A program made the position numbers and the translations under genes. Positions 1 through 12,052 of a stretch of 64,000 nucleotides of DNA are shown one piece after another. Under the pieces are notes generated by a model, which did not search any database, was not told the DNA's origin, and saw nothing but the letters and a program-made list of their open reading frames with translations. Position 1 is the first letter of the stretch, and each line of letters starts with the position of its first letter. Source of the DNA: Littorina saxatilis (Eukaryota; Mollusca; Gastropoda; Littorinimorpha; Littorinidae); the NCBI RefSeq assembly GCF_037325665.1, contig NC_090248.1:13219833-13283832 (forward strand), in the 5' to 3' direction.

Positions 1-346
1 TGTTGATAGAAACGTGCGCATGCGTATTAGTAGGGATTCCCCCAATTTCCCCGACCTTGACCTTAATACTCTCGCTGTCACTACTTTGGCGTTCAAGTCA
101 GTTCATGCATTGTGAACAGTTAGAAAGTTGACTTCGGGAGTTCCCACTTCGAAAAGAGGCCTCTACTTCCAGTGTTTCTTACTTCTAGTTCATGCATACG
201 GGCCCAGAATGATATTGCTAGTGATTGCATGGCCGATAATGTCACGCGGATTTGTAAGCCCCCGTATTTCCAAGGGTGAGCAACTCTTCTACAAGCTTTT
301 AAAAGATTGACAGAGTTATAATTTTCGAACATCTATTACGGTTTAC
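1..346. other. No gene seen
   Basis: Short opposing open frames here have no recognisable domain, signal peptide or splice context. I see no repeat structure either. Treated as intergenic. Confidence 0.5.
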
Positions 347-770
347 TAGCACCAAAACCACATAATCAAAAATGTTCACGTGAAAATTACAATTATGTGG
401 TGAAAGTTAGTAATTTTCATGAGAAATTTACAATTATGTGGTGAAAATTACTAATAATTTTTTTCTTCCCCGGATAACGTTAAACTTTGAGTTTTGGCTC
501 ACGTATTGCGTCTGGTAGTGCCGAGCCAGAACTGAAAATTATTAATTTTCATATGAAAATAGTAATTATCAAGTGATCATGCTTAATTCTTAAGTGTTAA
601 TTTGTGTGTTCGTATTTAATTATGGTTTTGCCGCGCTAGTGAGCCGAGGACAAAACTAGAAATAAGTAATTAATCAACACTGTCAGTCAACATTATCGCT
701 GTGAATTACACGGAACACGTGTTAATTACTCATTTTCACGTGATATTGGTAACCTCAGGTTTTGGTGCTA
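347..770. mobile_element. Candidate MITE with 14-bp inverted ends
   Basis: The left end CTAGCACCAAAACC (347-360) is repeated as its exact reverse complement GGTTTTGGTGCTAG at 757-770. Just inside both ends is a further shared inverted block, TCACGTGAAAAT-like. The interior is AT-rich with short repeats (AATTATGTGGTGAAA occurs twice) and no coding frame. The flanks end and begin with TA, so a TA target duplication is possible. Family not identified. Confidence 0.5.
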
Positions 771-1737
771 GTAGGCCGTCATAAACATCGTCTATTGCAC
801 TCACTTCACCGGTCTCGCGCCGACTAATCGTTGTGCAAGCTTGAGTTGAATCTGGAAACTCAGTCGCACTACCGAAAATGTTGAAGTGGATGCACGTATC
901 ACTAACGAACGGTCCGTGTCGTAGAGAAGAATATTCGCAGGAAACATCACGCGCACTGAACTGAGCGCACAGGAAGAGATCGACTATAGATGTGTTTAGG
1001 TTTAAATTGTGAGATATTTTGGTGTCAGAACACAAAGTGTAAGGAAATTTATAATTTTTGGATGATTAATGAGATGAGGATGATTATAATGATGATAATC
1101 GATCATTTGTATTTCACTGTCCGGGCTTTATGCTCCTTTTTTTCTGACTGTTGAAACACGTTTTTTACAAAAGAATTCAAGAGCCACTTTGAAAATCATG
1201 CACCAGGAACAAATAAGTTGTAGTTCGACCCTGACGTCATGTCAAGTTTTCGTTAAATCAGGTGTGCGGATGTGGCACAGATGAAACTTCTAAAAACAAT
1301 ACCATATGAGCGAATACCATCCTAGTACCAAAAATCAGGAGACAATATATATAGTATATTAAAGGCTGCCATATATATTCGTACCGTTCATTAATTAATT
1401 CATATTGTTTACATGTGCCAATAATGTTATAAAACTGTACCTAAGGGGATATAATAACGATTGGCTGTAGCTTTTGAACACAGAAAAAAATTATTTCAGT
1501 ATTGCAAAGTGGTGTTGATAGTGTCGAATGTAAACAGAAAAGTCTCAAACGCCATCTTTGGTTTACGAAACGTAACGAAGTGACGTCAACGGTCTAAAAA
1601 TAGCCCAAGTCTTGGAGAACTGTTGCTAAACAATGCAACAAAGAATTAATTATTTCTCGTAATTGGTAAGGACTTCAAACCTAAAACTTTGCAGGAAGCT
1701 TAATTTATACATCCCCGCAACGATGGGAAAAGCCCTG
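771..1737. other. Unannotated intergenic DNA left of the LTR element
   Basis: AT-rich sequence with a short GATGAT-like run near 1060-1110. One minus-strand open frame (736-1035) has no recognisable domain. The last five bases, CCCTG (1733-1737), are the left copy of the target duplication of the BEL/Pao-like element. Confidence 0.5.
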
Positions 1738-3638
1738 TGTAGATGCTTGGGATGCTGAAGCATTTATTAGGGTGTGGGAAATGCAGTGTTGCAGTGGATT
1801 CACACCCATTCAGCCCGATGTCACACAAATGAAGGCTTGTCCAACAGGTTTGGTTCCGCAAACGAGGTTTATTAGGTTGTTGAACCTGTCGAAAACTGTT
1901 TCGACCAAATTTATTATCATGGCAAAAAACATCATTCATACAAAATCATTTACACAAAAAACAATCAACACTGGCAGCAGCAGCAATCAAAGGGTAAATT
2001 TCAGAAAACGAAATTGCGTTTCAAAGTTCAGATAAATCAACCAATTTGGGTGAAAAAATATTCAATGTCCAGTTTCAAGTGAAAATCATGTAATTGTTCT
2101 ACAATAAAGGGTGAAGTAATCCACCAAACCGTCGACATGTTCAGTTGATCACTCCACAAAGCAAACACAACAAAGTGCTACCAAACTGTATAATTTTCAC
2201 TGTGTGTTCAATTTAACTCAAAAATAAATCATGGTCTGAAATTACAATGACATAGCAGTCATCCGTTCCGATATCAATATCAAGAATAATAAATAAATCA
2301 AATTATATTTTACCCCAATGATCGCATTTGCCGACAGGATGATATTTCAAAAATTCATTTCAAAAAGCGCAATAAAAGCGCAATAAATTCAGGCTGTTCA
2401 GTCACATTTCATATCAAATCACAAAAGGATACCAAAAAAAGGGTTCTCATTGCGGTCAGCAAGATTGTCTTTATCCTTTTTATAAAACTTTAAAACTGGC
2501 AATTAAAATTAGTTCATAAAAAGGCAGAAAAACAAGCACAAAAAAGGAATAACAATTTATCACAAAGAAAACAAAAACAAAAAAATGTTTCTATAAAGAA
2601 ACTTGACTCAAAAGGGTTTTAAGTTCAAAAGGTCAATTGAGAATTCAGAACTTTTCTTATGCCAATTCCAAGGTTTTATACTTTGAGAGAAGCCAAGCAT
2701 TCTTGTGCCAAACTTAGTTGAAAAACAAGTCAAATCATAACTTATGCGCTACAAGGCACAAAAACAATAGAAAATTCAACACCTTTGTTTTCATCATTCC
2801 TAAAGATGCTGACCACAATTTGACACTGTTCTACCACTAAATTCTAGCCTATTTTCTGTCAATTTGAGACTAGCCTAATAAAACTGGATTTTATTTCTAG
2901 GCTGCAAGGCTAAACTAAACGTAAAAAGTAAAAGTTTACCTATTCCTGGCCTGTGAGACTTCGGGTTTACGGAGATAACTTCTGAGTCTTCATAACTTCT
3001 GGAGATTCTTCTTCTTCATCTTCGGTGTGTTCTTCTAAGTTCTTGCTACTCTCGGCGAATTCTTCAGTGGGTTCTTCAGACAATTCAACTTCAAGGGACG
3101 ACCCTTCGCCTACCAGCTCGACACACCAACTGAATTCTAAGTTCGTTAGATGCAGAGACTCAGAATTCTTCACGTGACAGAGTTCACTCACAAAAAATAG
3201 ACCGATTTGGAAAGAGCGTGACACCGAGAGCGGCCTTGAAGGGGAGCGGCTATTTTTAGTAAAACGTAAGTTTGCGTAATGTCAAAAAACGAGGTCACAA
3301 CTTCTCTACCAGAGGTTATAAAAAGGGTGCCGTTTCTACTAAAAATAAACAATTAATGGTCAAAATATGCGCTGATCTAAATTTTAGGTTTTTACTATTT
3401 CCATACCTCCCTTCGAGTCTCTCCATTATAAATCTCGGTGCAGCGAACCAACATAAGAATCTCAAGATCCACGCAAAGCACGTGTGGCCACCACATGCAG
3501 TGTCGTCGAGCAGCAAGTTCTAGGTTTCGATTCTATAGGCCTACTTTTGCAAAGGCCTACGATCCAAGGAGAGAGAGAGTGGAGGTTGGGGATGAGAGAG
3601 AGAGGGGGGTAAAGCGGGTTGCTATGCCGGCAGGCACA
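1738..3638 (-). repeat. LTR, 3' copy of the BEL/Pao-like element
   Basis: Direct repeat partner of 16810-18702. Because gag is on the minus strand, this is the downstream LTR. Open frames inside it recur in the partner copy and are not taken as genes. Confidence 0.85.
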
Positions 3639-4393
3639 CTCCCTCCTATAAAACAAAAAAGGGTTTGTTTTATACACACACAAAAAAACTTCGAACAGAA
3701 CGGTCCAAAACCCTAACTTCTACTTCTGAAAAAATCAACCAGGATGGAAAACTAAGGGGAGCATACTTGGCAAGATCTTAGTAGTCAGAGTTTCGAACGG
3801 AAAAGTCACAAATTCACACATAAAGATATGAAAACATACAAACACAATACAAATGAGGTTAGCAACGTGGAATACAAATGGATATATCCGAACAACACTT
3901 TCGCTCTCATTTTCATACGCAAAAAAAAGAGGAAATCATGTCCAAATCCAATACAAAGTCTTTATTCAACCAAGTTGAATCCAAATTATGTACAAACGTC
4001 ACTTGCAGTGACCCAAAAGGTGTCTACCAAAGAACTGCTTAGGGAAGCCAGAACTTTCAGGTATCTCCGAAAGACGTCTCAACCACAGATCCGATCGAAG
4101 GAGTCGAACTGTGCTTGTCTTCAATTTTGCTAAAGATCTGATCGAAGGAGTCAGAAATTCAGGCACCAAGTACGCTAAAGATCTGATCGGAGAAATCAGA
4201 ACTTCAGACACGTCACTTGCAGTGTTCCAAAAAGTATATACCAAAGAACTGCTTGAGGAAGCCAGAACTTTCAGGTATCTCCGAAAAACTATCTTAACCA
4301 CAGGTCCGATCGAAGGAGTCGAACTGTAGTTGTCTTCAATTTTGCTAAAGATCTGATCGACGGAGTCAGATCCTTCGTAAGTTAAATTCACGC
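3639..4393 (-). repeat. Internal repeats between gag and the 3' LTR
   Basis: Non-coding part of the LTR element. A block containing GCCAGAACTTTCAGGTATCT recurs about 213 bp apart (near 4048 and 4261), and GCTAAAGATCTGATCG recurs three times (near 4131, 4172 and 4345). I see no pol-type domain here. Confidence 0.6.
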
Positions 4394-7300
4394 CTATTGT
4401 TCTTCAACTGGGAGAAAATCTCCACTGGCTCCTTTGCTCTGTCTTTGTCCTCTCTCCTCTGCCAGGAGTTTTCTCGCTTTCGTTTTGAACTCGAGGGTAT
4501 GCAACATGGAATGGTGATCCTCCCCGCACTCCCTGCACTTGAATCCTCTGGGGCACTTGCTCGCCAAGTGTCGTCCCATACATCGGAAACAGAGTCGCAA
4601 AAGGATCACCTTCCTAATCCTTTCCTCTGGAGAGAGTTTTTCGAACACACTGCAATGATTCATCCAGTGATCTTGTGACTTGCAGCACAGGCAGTGCTTT
4701 GACGGAGTTCCCTCTGCTCTAGGGTTGTTAACAGTGGGGGTTGCCTGGGTAGCCAACGTCTTCATAGACCGGTCCAGCTCTTCTATCTTCTCTATGACCG
4801 CTTCCAGCCCCACAGCATCCTGACAGGCACTGGTCGTTAGGGATGTCTTCGAAACGTTGCCTTTAGGCGTTGGGTTTGTAGCTTTGCTTCCTGGCGCAGT
4901 CCTGGCGGCACTATAAACTGGGTCATTCTCTACCTCGCTCCTGGCTTTCACAAAATCAGCGAATTCCTGAAAGGGGGGGTAGTTGTCATGTTCTGCTTTG
5001 TACTTGCTGACTCTCACTTTCCAAGCCTTACTATGACTCTCAGGCAATCTGTCGCTCAGGGTCTTGACTTGCCGAGGCTCATTGAGCGAGCCTAGATACT
5101 TGGAGTGAAGAGCCACTACAGCCGTCTGAGTCAGCATGTCGGAGAAGTTCCTGAGCGCCACGGGGTCTCTCTCTTTGATATTCGGCCATTCATTTAGCTC
5201 GTCGAGGTAGTGCTGAGAGAGGGCGTACTTATCACCATAACGCTTGTCCATTTCCTCCAGGATCTTTGCGCTCGACGCCGCCGTGTCATCTTGGAAGTAG
5301 GCTTTCACAGACTGTCTGACTGCTTCCGAGGTAAACTGTTGTAGGTAGGTAAGTTTTTCAGCCTCTGTTACATCTTGGTCTATCAGATGCGTAATCGATC
5401 TTCTCCAGGACACGTACTCCATGGGCTTGCCTGTGAAGGTCAGTGGTACCGGAGGTGGCGTCTTGGACATCCTAAGGGTCCGGTTTAGCATTGACAGGAA
5501 TGTTTCTGTTGGCAGAGGAGGAATATCTGTTGATGCGGAAAAATCCAAAGACCTCATGGAATGAGACGTAGGCATGGAGGGTTTGAAGTAGGCTGGTCTG
5601 AGCTCTTCCTGAGGCGTTCTCTCTTGGTTTGGAGCATGGGTCTTTGGCTGTCCATGTGGGATCTCACTCTCGATCGCAGTTTCAGGGCGATCATCAATCG
5701 CCGAGGGTAAGAATCTGCGGCGTTCACGGCTAACAGGGTTGGGTTGTGTCTCTCCCTCCGTTCTATTTCTTGGATCTTCTGCAATGGCGTTGGTCTTCGA
5801 CATCACAGGTGAGGACCAGTTCAGGGAAGCACCGGCCGTTCGCTTAAGGGTGGTCTCTTCAGTGTTTGGTTCACTTCTAGGTTTTTGTACTTCATTCCAT
5901 CGCCACGAATCTTTCACCTTGGAGGGCTCTTGGATGCAAACGTGTCTGTCTGGCTTGAAGAAAGGATAATCTTGGGTGTTCCAGCTGCTGACAGCATTGT
6001 CCAACTGGCCCTTGGACAGGTTTCTTTCTTCTGTATCTGTCTTCTTCACAAGGGCTGGGATGGGGACTACCCTCTGGCTGTCCCTCCTCTCAGCCTTCAC
6101 TGTCATGTCTTGGGGTCGCCGATTAGGGTCGTCGATCTCCGCTGGGTCTGTGATGATCATTCTTGAGCTTGGATTCTCTTGATCTAAGTACGATGCCCGT
6201 CCAAGCAGATCGGTTGGCGTGACTTGTCGTAGGGACCTCAACAAACTGTCGGCCTCTGACTCTTCAGGAGCGATAGCGTTCACAATGAGCTGCTTCCTTT
6301 CACAGTTCGCGATTTCCTCCATCACTTCCAGGTTTGTTCTCAAGGTTGCTTCCCTTCGCCTTTCCTCTCTCTCTTTCTGCAGCCTTTCTATCTCTCTTTG
6401 TTTTCGAACTTCTTGCAGGTTTCTTCTCGCTTCTTCTTCCTGTCTCAGTATTTCCTGCTGTCGAATCCTCAGTTCTTCCTCTCTCTGTTTCTTCAGGAAT
6501 TGTTTCGTTTCTTCCTGCTGTTTCAGGAACTCTTCCTCCCTCCTACGCATCTGAACCTGCAGTCTGTGTTCCTCCTCTTCACGCTCTCTTTTTCTTTGCA
6601 TCTCTGCCTCTTCTAGTTCTTCTAGGAATTTCTTTCTCTTTGATTCTAACTCCTTTTGCTCTTTCTCTTCTCTTTCCTGGATTTCCTGAACCGTTCTGTT
6701 GAGCTCTTTGGCCTTCGAATCCTGGATGCTCTCCAGACTCGTCTGCAGCTGCTCTTTCTCCATCTCTCTTTCGATGTGGCGAATCTCATCGCTCGTCTCT
6801 ACATCCCACGTCATCTCCTGTAGTCTCAGGTTCTCTTTCCCAAGAAACATCGCAGTCTGGACCTGGTGCTTGGCTAACGCCAGTCTAACAGCGGCAGCCT
6901 TGTCGTCTGCAATGTTGCCGGCCTGGCTGGCAGAAACTAATACCTCGCCGTCATCCGCCGCCAGCTTACTTGATACAGAAACCTGCCTGGACGATGACGA
7001 AAAGGATCCCACGCTCGACCTGGCAGAGCGTGGACCAACACGAGCTGGCAAGGAGGAGAGTCTGCTTCTTACGTCCAAACAGGAACTTGCTTTGCCCCTT
7101 AGTGTAGGAGGAAGGGCTGGTGGAGCTATCGGAGGCAAAGAACTCGGCCTGGAATGGATCAGCTTCGCTTCCTTCAGGCTGCTCTCTGGCTTTGAGGTGG
7201 GGACTAAACCTACATGCAGGGGGGCTGGAACCGGAACAAGCGTGGGAGTTTTATCCAGATCTGCTTCAAAGGCTGCCGCCAAAAGAGAGGAGTCTTCCAT

Positions 7301-8074
7301 CTTGACCTGCAGACCCAAGCCCCTGGAGTCGAGCGCAAAAGATGAAAATTCGGAAACATCTGGTCGGTGAACGGGTCTCTGACTGGTAAAAACGCGAGAA
7401 AACTGTTCGCAGATGTCCGCTGAGCGGGCTAAAGCCCTTTCGCATCGGGCTCGCTCATCCGAGTCGATACCCTCCCTTGACTTACTTATTTCCTCGCGAA
7501 GTGTATGCTCATGTTGTCTAAGAGATGGGAGTGTCAGGGATACGGCCCCGGAAAAAAGGCCACTCCGTATCTCCGCCTCTGCGCTCTCGCAACTCTGTAT
7601 AAGTTTTGACAATGCAAGCTTGCAGCCCATGGAATAGCGCGAGGCGTCCTCAAACGTCAGGGCAGGTTCACCTCTACCTACTTCCGCATCAAAACTTTGG
7701 TGGGTCTGCAAGTGCTCAGAGACATGGGGTGGCAGCAAGGACTCAATTTCAGATACAAGCACTGACGCCCTTTTTAGCGAGTCATCGCAATGTCTTGGCA
7801 TTACGTACTGAGGGTCGACTGACCGAATGTCGACAAATTTTGCGTACAATGAGTCCATGTCCTTTTTAAGAGAGGACATACAAGACGTCAGTTGCTCAAT
7901 GGACAAGTTGTCGTTTTGGAGAAGGCGGCCCACGTCCCTGTTGTTGCGACTAAGTTGCGAGAACGCAGTATGTTCCAACTGCCACTCTAGACCTTTGCGT
8001 GTAGGCTTTTGAACGCGTTTCGGTCGCGCGGCTCTGTCCGACATGATGCGCGAATAGAAAATCGAAACTCCCAA
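4394..8074 (-). CDS. BEL/Pao-type gag-like polyprotein with long coiled coil
   Basis: Single open frame of 1226 residues; a second Met ten residues in (MSDRAARPKRV) is an equally good start. The N-terminal third is helical and charged. Roughly residues 400-610 are an extreme Glu/Arg/Lys/Gln-rich coiled coil. A DUF1759-like segment follows (KPMEYVSWRRSI through the KARSEVENDPVY region), then cysteine knuckles near the C-terminus (CLCCKSQDHWMNHC, CFRCMGRHLASKC, CRECGEDHHSMLH). This is the gag layout of BEL/Pao elements, but the coiled-coil extension makes it longer than I expect for such a gag. The frame looks whole. It is part of the mobile block, not a host gene. Confidence 0.8.
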   Translation of the reverse strand: MGVSIFYSRIMSDRAARPKRVQKPTRKGLEWQLEHTAFSQLSRNNRDVGRLLQNDNLSIEQLTSCMSSLKKDMDSLYAKFVDIRSVDPQYVMPRHCDDSLKRASVLVSEIESLLPPHVSEHLQTHQSFDAEVGRGEPALTFEDASRYSMGCKLALSKLIQSCESAEAEIRSGLFSGAVSLTLPSLRQHEHTLREEISKSREGIDSDERARCERALARSADICEQFSRVFTSQRPVHRPDVSEFSSFALDSRGLGLQVKMEDSSLLAAAFEADLDKTPTLVPVPAPLHVGLVPTSKPESSLKEAKLIHSRPSSLPPIAPPALPPTLRGKASSCLDVRSRLSSLPARVGPRSARSSVGSFSSSSRQVSVSSKLAADDGEVLVSASQAGNIADDKAAAVRLALAKHQVQTAMFLGKENLRLQEMTWDVETSDEIRHIEREMEKEQLQTSLESIQDSKAKELNRTVQEIQEREEKEQKELESKRKKFLEELEEAEMQRKREREEEEHRLQVQMRRREEEFLKQQEETKQFLKKQREEELRIRQQEILRQEEEARRNLQEVRKQREIERLQKEREERRREATLRTNLEVMEEIANCERKQLIVNAIAPEESEADSLLRSLRQVTPTDLLGRASYLDQENPSSRMIITDPAEIDDPNRRPQDMTVKAERRDSQRVVPIPALVKKTDTEERNLSKGQLDNAVSSWNTQDYPFFKPDRHVCIQEPSKVKDSWRWNEVQKPRSEPNTEETTLKRTAGASLNWSSPVMSKTNAIAEDPRNRTEGETQPNPVSRERRRFLPSAIDDRPETAIESEIPHGQPKTHAPNQERTPQEELRPAYFKPSMPTSHSMRSLDFSASTDIPPLPTETFLSMLNRTLRMSKTPPPVPLTFTGKPMEYVSWRRSITHLIDQDVTEAEKLTYLQQFTSEAVRQSVKAYFQDDTAASSAKILEEMDKRYGDKYALSQHYLDELNEWPNIKERDPVALRNFSDMLTQTAVVALHSKYLGSLNEPRQVKTLSDRLPESHSKAWKVRVSKYKAEHDNYPPFQEFADFVKARSEVENDPVYSAARTAPGSKATNPTPKGNVSKTSLTTSACQDAVGLEAVIEKIEELDRSMKTLATQATPTVNNPRAEGTPSKHCLCCKSQDHWMNHCSVFEKLSPEERIRKVILLRLCFRCMGRHLASKCPRGFKCRECGEDHHSMLHTLEFKTKARKLLAEERGQRQSKGASGDFLPVEEQ

Positions 8075-8824
8075 TAATCGAAACCAAAATGTAAGGGGAC
8101 GTTGTTAGTCACAAAGTGGACAACTCACAAACAGAAACAGCAAGTGCACAAGAGGAGATTACTTGAATACTCAAACGTCACAAGACAAGACAAACAGGGA
8201 AGACGCTGAAAGTGAATGTCTAAATTGGCAGTCTAATTCACAACTAGATTGGTAACATGTTGAGCCCTTTTAGAAAAACAAAACTGAAAGCTGAAGATTT
8301 ACGCTCAAATAAATTTCAAGCACGCTAATTTATCAAAGGCGGTCCTGAGTACGACCACTAGTGAGCTATGCCAGGTTTACAACTGTTCATAGGAGGCTTA
8401 TTCGAATCACTAATCAAACAAATTTTTTCTTCCCTTTTTAAAGTAATCAAAAAAGAAATTTATGAAAATTAAACAAGTTTTCAGAAGGTTCGTATTTCGA
8501 AGTCCTTGATTGACTAAGCAGTTCGAGTTACTATTCTACATAAGTTGTTTCGAATGAAAAAGTTTCTGAATTGAAGCAGGCGCTGAGTGATAAGGCGACG
8601 TTATGCGCCCAAGAGCAAAGCGAAAAGTTTAAGTTAAGCCAGGTGTATTACGATCAAAAAAGTTATGAATTGAAGCAAAGTCTAAGTTTAACCAGATGTG
8701 CTACAATCAAAAAAGGTTAAGAATTGGGACAAAGTCTGAACTTTAAAGCACAGTAGTGCGATCCAAAAACAAAAACAAAAGTCTAAGTTCAACTAAGTGT
8801 GTTACGACCAAAAAGTTATGCAAT
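8075..8824 (-). repeat. Leader region of the LTR element with tandem motifs
   Basis: Non-coding. Variants of AAGTCTAAGTT, GTGTGTTACGACCAAAAA and GTTATGAATTGAAGC recur every 60-75 bp from about 8540 to 8820. Related sequence resumes at 15717 on the far side of the inserted DNA transposon, as expected if both belong to one interrupted leader. Confidence 0.55.
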
Positions 8825-8925
8825 AGGCCCTTTGCCGCAACTAAATGGGAGACAACACAGCCCTAAAAAAAGTATAAGTTGTGAGTTATTTCCCCTGACT
8901 TCGGGCAAAAGTCTTCCCGAAAACA

Positions 8926-11900
8926 ATGGCTGCTCATAGCGACAGTGGACGGGACTTTTCTAAATTAAACTGTGAATCTCTTCGGGAATACCTCAAAGCA
9001 AGGGGGATTAGTGCCACGGGTTATTGCAAACAATCTTTGGTCCGACTTGCCACCTGCGCCAGCGGATTATCGCTTGAAATTGACCCTGATTCGTCCAACG
9101 TTGACGTGGCCAGCCAGGTCAAATCAAGTCTACAGGGCTTGAATTTTCCGGTTCTTGACCCCTTCACGCTACCGTTTTCTGATGATTTTAGTTCGACACC
9201 AATGATAGGCCTGATCGACGTTTTCAACTATCTGATCGACAGTAGGACTGACTTCGATAAGAAAGCGACAAAGGCGTACAAAAGCTACGAAGATTACAGA
9301 CTTTTTCACGATGGCCATGTTTTGGAACTCAAGTGCTGGAACAACGAAAGGTTTTGCTGCTACCAGTCCCGTGTAAAGCCTACACAACGACAGAAGACCT
9401 ACATCTTGACAGATGCATACAAGCTGTGGATCATCGCTGATCGTGATGGGGACATCCACTTGGCTTATTGTCAGTGTCCTGCAGGGTATGTAGCCTACTC
9501 AACTGATCTTGTTATGTTATGTTATGTTATGTTATGTTATGTTATGAGACTGGTACTTAGGCTGTTAAGCCTTTGTCTGATCTTTTGATCAGTTGCTATC
9601 CTAGCCTAACTTTGGGCTAGGTAACCTACACGATCTTCTTTGACCGTGGCCTATTCTATCAACTTTTTCTTGGCTGGTGTAGTGAGAGGCATACTGACAT
9701 TTGGGCTATACATATAATCTTTCAGTGCATTGTCCAAGCGCTTTTTGAAACTGTTCATTGTCGGCGCTTCTACCACATTCTTGTCCAAGGAGTTCCACGT
9801 GTCTATGATTCTGTTCGTGAAGAAAGATTGTCGGAGAGCTGTTCTGCATTGTTTCTTCTTGAGCTTGAACTGATGTCCACGGGTATTACAAAGGCTATTC
9901 AGCTCCAGTGGGTTCTTGCAATCGTAGTATCCATGCATGAATTTGTAGCAGCCTTCATTGTAGTATGTACTGAATAGATCTACTCAAGTTACTGTAATGA
10001 TTTAACATTACGCTGCTAAAATTAAAAACAATAAATAGAACACCAACATTGTAAAATGGTTAAATTATATTATCCATTTCATTTTGCAGATCTGATGGTG
10101 CATGCAGACATATTGCAGCAGCTTTGTATGCTATAGAAGACCATGAGGTGAAGTCAGTCACAGATGGACCTGCTGTCTGGGTGAGGCGCAACACTGCCTG
10201 TGAAGAAGCTGAAAGGCTGAACATGCTGCCCCAGATTAAAGCCAGGTAGGTTAATATAATAATAACATCCTTTGTGTTTTAGTCACATTGTGGTTTTGTA
10301 AAGCGTGGCTGGTTGCTGTGTGCAGACAGACACTGGTTAGCTTAAACATTTGCACATGTATGTTATGTATGCATAATATAGGAAGGTGAAGAAAGTAAAT
10401 GCATACATGTACACATATACACATTCATTTTCCTTACTTGCAGGTATGATAACAGAGTTCCTCGTAAGCTTCCGTCTGCAGACAACTTTGATCCACGGGC
10501 TTATGAAGACAGAGTGCATACTGCTGAGAAGGAAGCCTTGTTTGCTGAATTACTTTCCAAGGTACAGTTGCATCTCTAGTTATGTTGTCAGGCGAAGCAG
10601 ACAACATATTGGATTCACTTGTACAAAAGTGCATCATCACAAAAGTATGAAACGGGCTTCAGTTTTTAAACGTGTGGTGGTAGAAGTTACGTCAGCCAAA
10701 CAGAGGGTGATTCCCATCGCTATTTTTAACATTCTCTAAAACTGAGGTAGAAATTTCCTACCCAGCATTCCACGGGTCTAAAATCAAATCTGAGAACATG
10801 TTTGAGGGCTATGAGTATGACGCCTAATGGGTAAATTAGGCTGTGAAGGGAGGTAATCTGAGACACATGACGTTTACAGAGGATAAAGAAGGGGTTTGAC
10901 TTTTGCTCGTATTACTATTAATGCTACAAAATTGACTATAATTGGTTACAAGGCTTGTTTAGTAATACTAGTTGTAACTTTTGTAATATTAGTGCATGTT
11001 GATGTTTGCTTCTGGGTTTTGGGGGGGGGGGGGGGGGGGGGGTGTTGAAGGGTTGGAACATGGTTATTACTTGTACTGCAGGGTTTGTGATTATACTGTT
11101 GTTTGTTCCACAGTTATTTTAAACAATTAAAAATATAATATAAATTATATTTGTGTATTCTGTTGTCTCGCAGGAGCTGCCCGATGCTGCAGTGCTAGAG
11201 TGCTTGGTTGACAGTAGCCAGGATCCAAGTGAGACCACTGATGCAGATGAACAGCTTCTGCAGCATTCTGTTGCAGCAAGGACCAAGGATATCACTTCAC
11301 AAGGCGACACAGATCGTGACTTTGATTGTGTTGTTGATGCTCTGTGTTCAGAGCAAGAGACGCTGCAGCGGATTGAGAAAGCAACTCGCGGACAGAATAA
11401 CAATCCGCTGTGGTACGTTATGAGGCAGGGCCGTGTGACTGCCTCCGACATGAAGCGCGTCTGTTCTAGACACACCACCCTGTGTGGGAAGCCCGACACG
11501 GACTGTACAAAATTAGTAGATCACATCCTGGGGAAACAGACAGACTTTGACACTCCAGCTTTGGCTTGGGGAAGGAAGAAAGAGAAAAAAGCAAGAGAGC
11601 ACTATTGTCGCGTGGAGAAAAAAAAGCATAAAAACTTTACACTCAGTGAAAGAGGGTTACAGATTTCCAGTAGAAAACCCTTCTTGGGATGCTCAGTAGA
11701 TGGTCTTGTATCATGCTCTTGTACTGGTCACAGTGAGAAGTTGATAGAAATCAAATGTCCGTATGCACTAAGAGAGCTGTCACCCAAAGATGCCGCAAGG
11801 CAGAGAGGTTGCGAGCTGAACGTAGACAATGGGAGCTGGAGTCTCAATGAAAGGTCTCAGTACTTTCACCAAATACAAACACAGCTGTTCGTGTATGGTC

Positions 11901-12052
11901 TGAGTGAGTGTGATTTGGTGATTTACACAACAAAAGGGATTATCATTGTCCCTGTGCAGTACAGTGAGAAGTTTGCTGTGGAATTTGTCCGGAAGGCAGA
12001 AGATTTTTACAAATCCCAAATTTGCCCTGCATTATTGTGTGTTAAAGCCTGA
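8926..12052 (+). CDS. SWIM zinc finger + YqaJ-like PD-(D/E)XK nuclease, accessory protein of ISL2EU transposon
   Basis: Four exons by eye: 8926-9485, 10090-10245, 10444-10561 and 11174-12052, all with GT/AG junctions and compatible phases (2, 2, 0), giving about 570 residues. Residues 11-46 resemble a SAP-like helix-extension-helix. The SWIM motif is split by intron 1: CxC at residues 182 and 184 in exon 1, then GACRHIAAALY in exon 2. Exon 4 carries the YqaJ-type nuclease core: RQGRVTASD, ALAWGRKKEKKAREHY, FLGCSVDGLV and LIEIKCPY, supplying the Asp and Glu-x-Lys of the PD-(D/E)XK site. A candidate AATAAA lies at 12219-12224. The role is inferred from the family: a nuclease or DNA-processing helper for transposition. 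Intron 1 contains a LINE tail. Confidence 0.8.
9508..9975 (-). mobile_element. 5'-truncated LINE tail (CR1/Jockey-like)
   Basis: The minus-strand frame 9651-9938 reads FKLKKKQCRTALRQSFFTNR...WNSLDKNVVEA...FKKRLDNAL, the typical C-terminal tail after the reverse transcriptase of CR1/Jockey-type LINEs. On the element's 3' side lies a (CATAA)n tract (plus strand TTATG repeats, about 9512-9545), the kind of short tandem tail these LINEs leave. Inserted in intron 1 of the YqaJ gene. The left edge is approximate. Confidence 0.75.
10562..11173 (+). other. Intron 3 of the YqaJ gene
   Basis: Donor GTACAG at 10562 and acceptor TCTCGCAG ending at 11173. Contains a poly-G run at about 11022-11042 and no recognisable gene. 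Confidence 0.6.

Noticed and set aside
1772-3523. Several small frames duplicated at 16844-18585
   Set aside because: They lie wholly inside the two LTRs of the BEL/Pao-like element; their duplication reflects the LTR pair.
6219-7370. Plus-strand frames of 72-223 codons
   Set aside because: Antisense shadows of the long gag-like frame; Ser/Leu/Phe-rich composition follows from the opposite-strand Glu/Lys/Arg codons.
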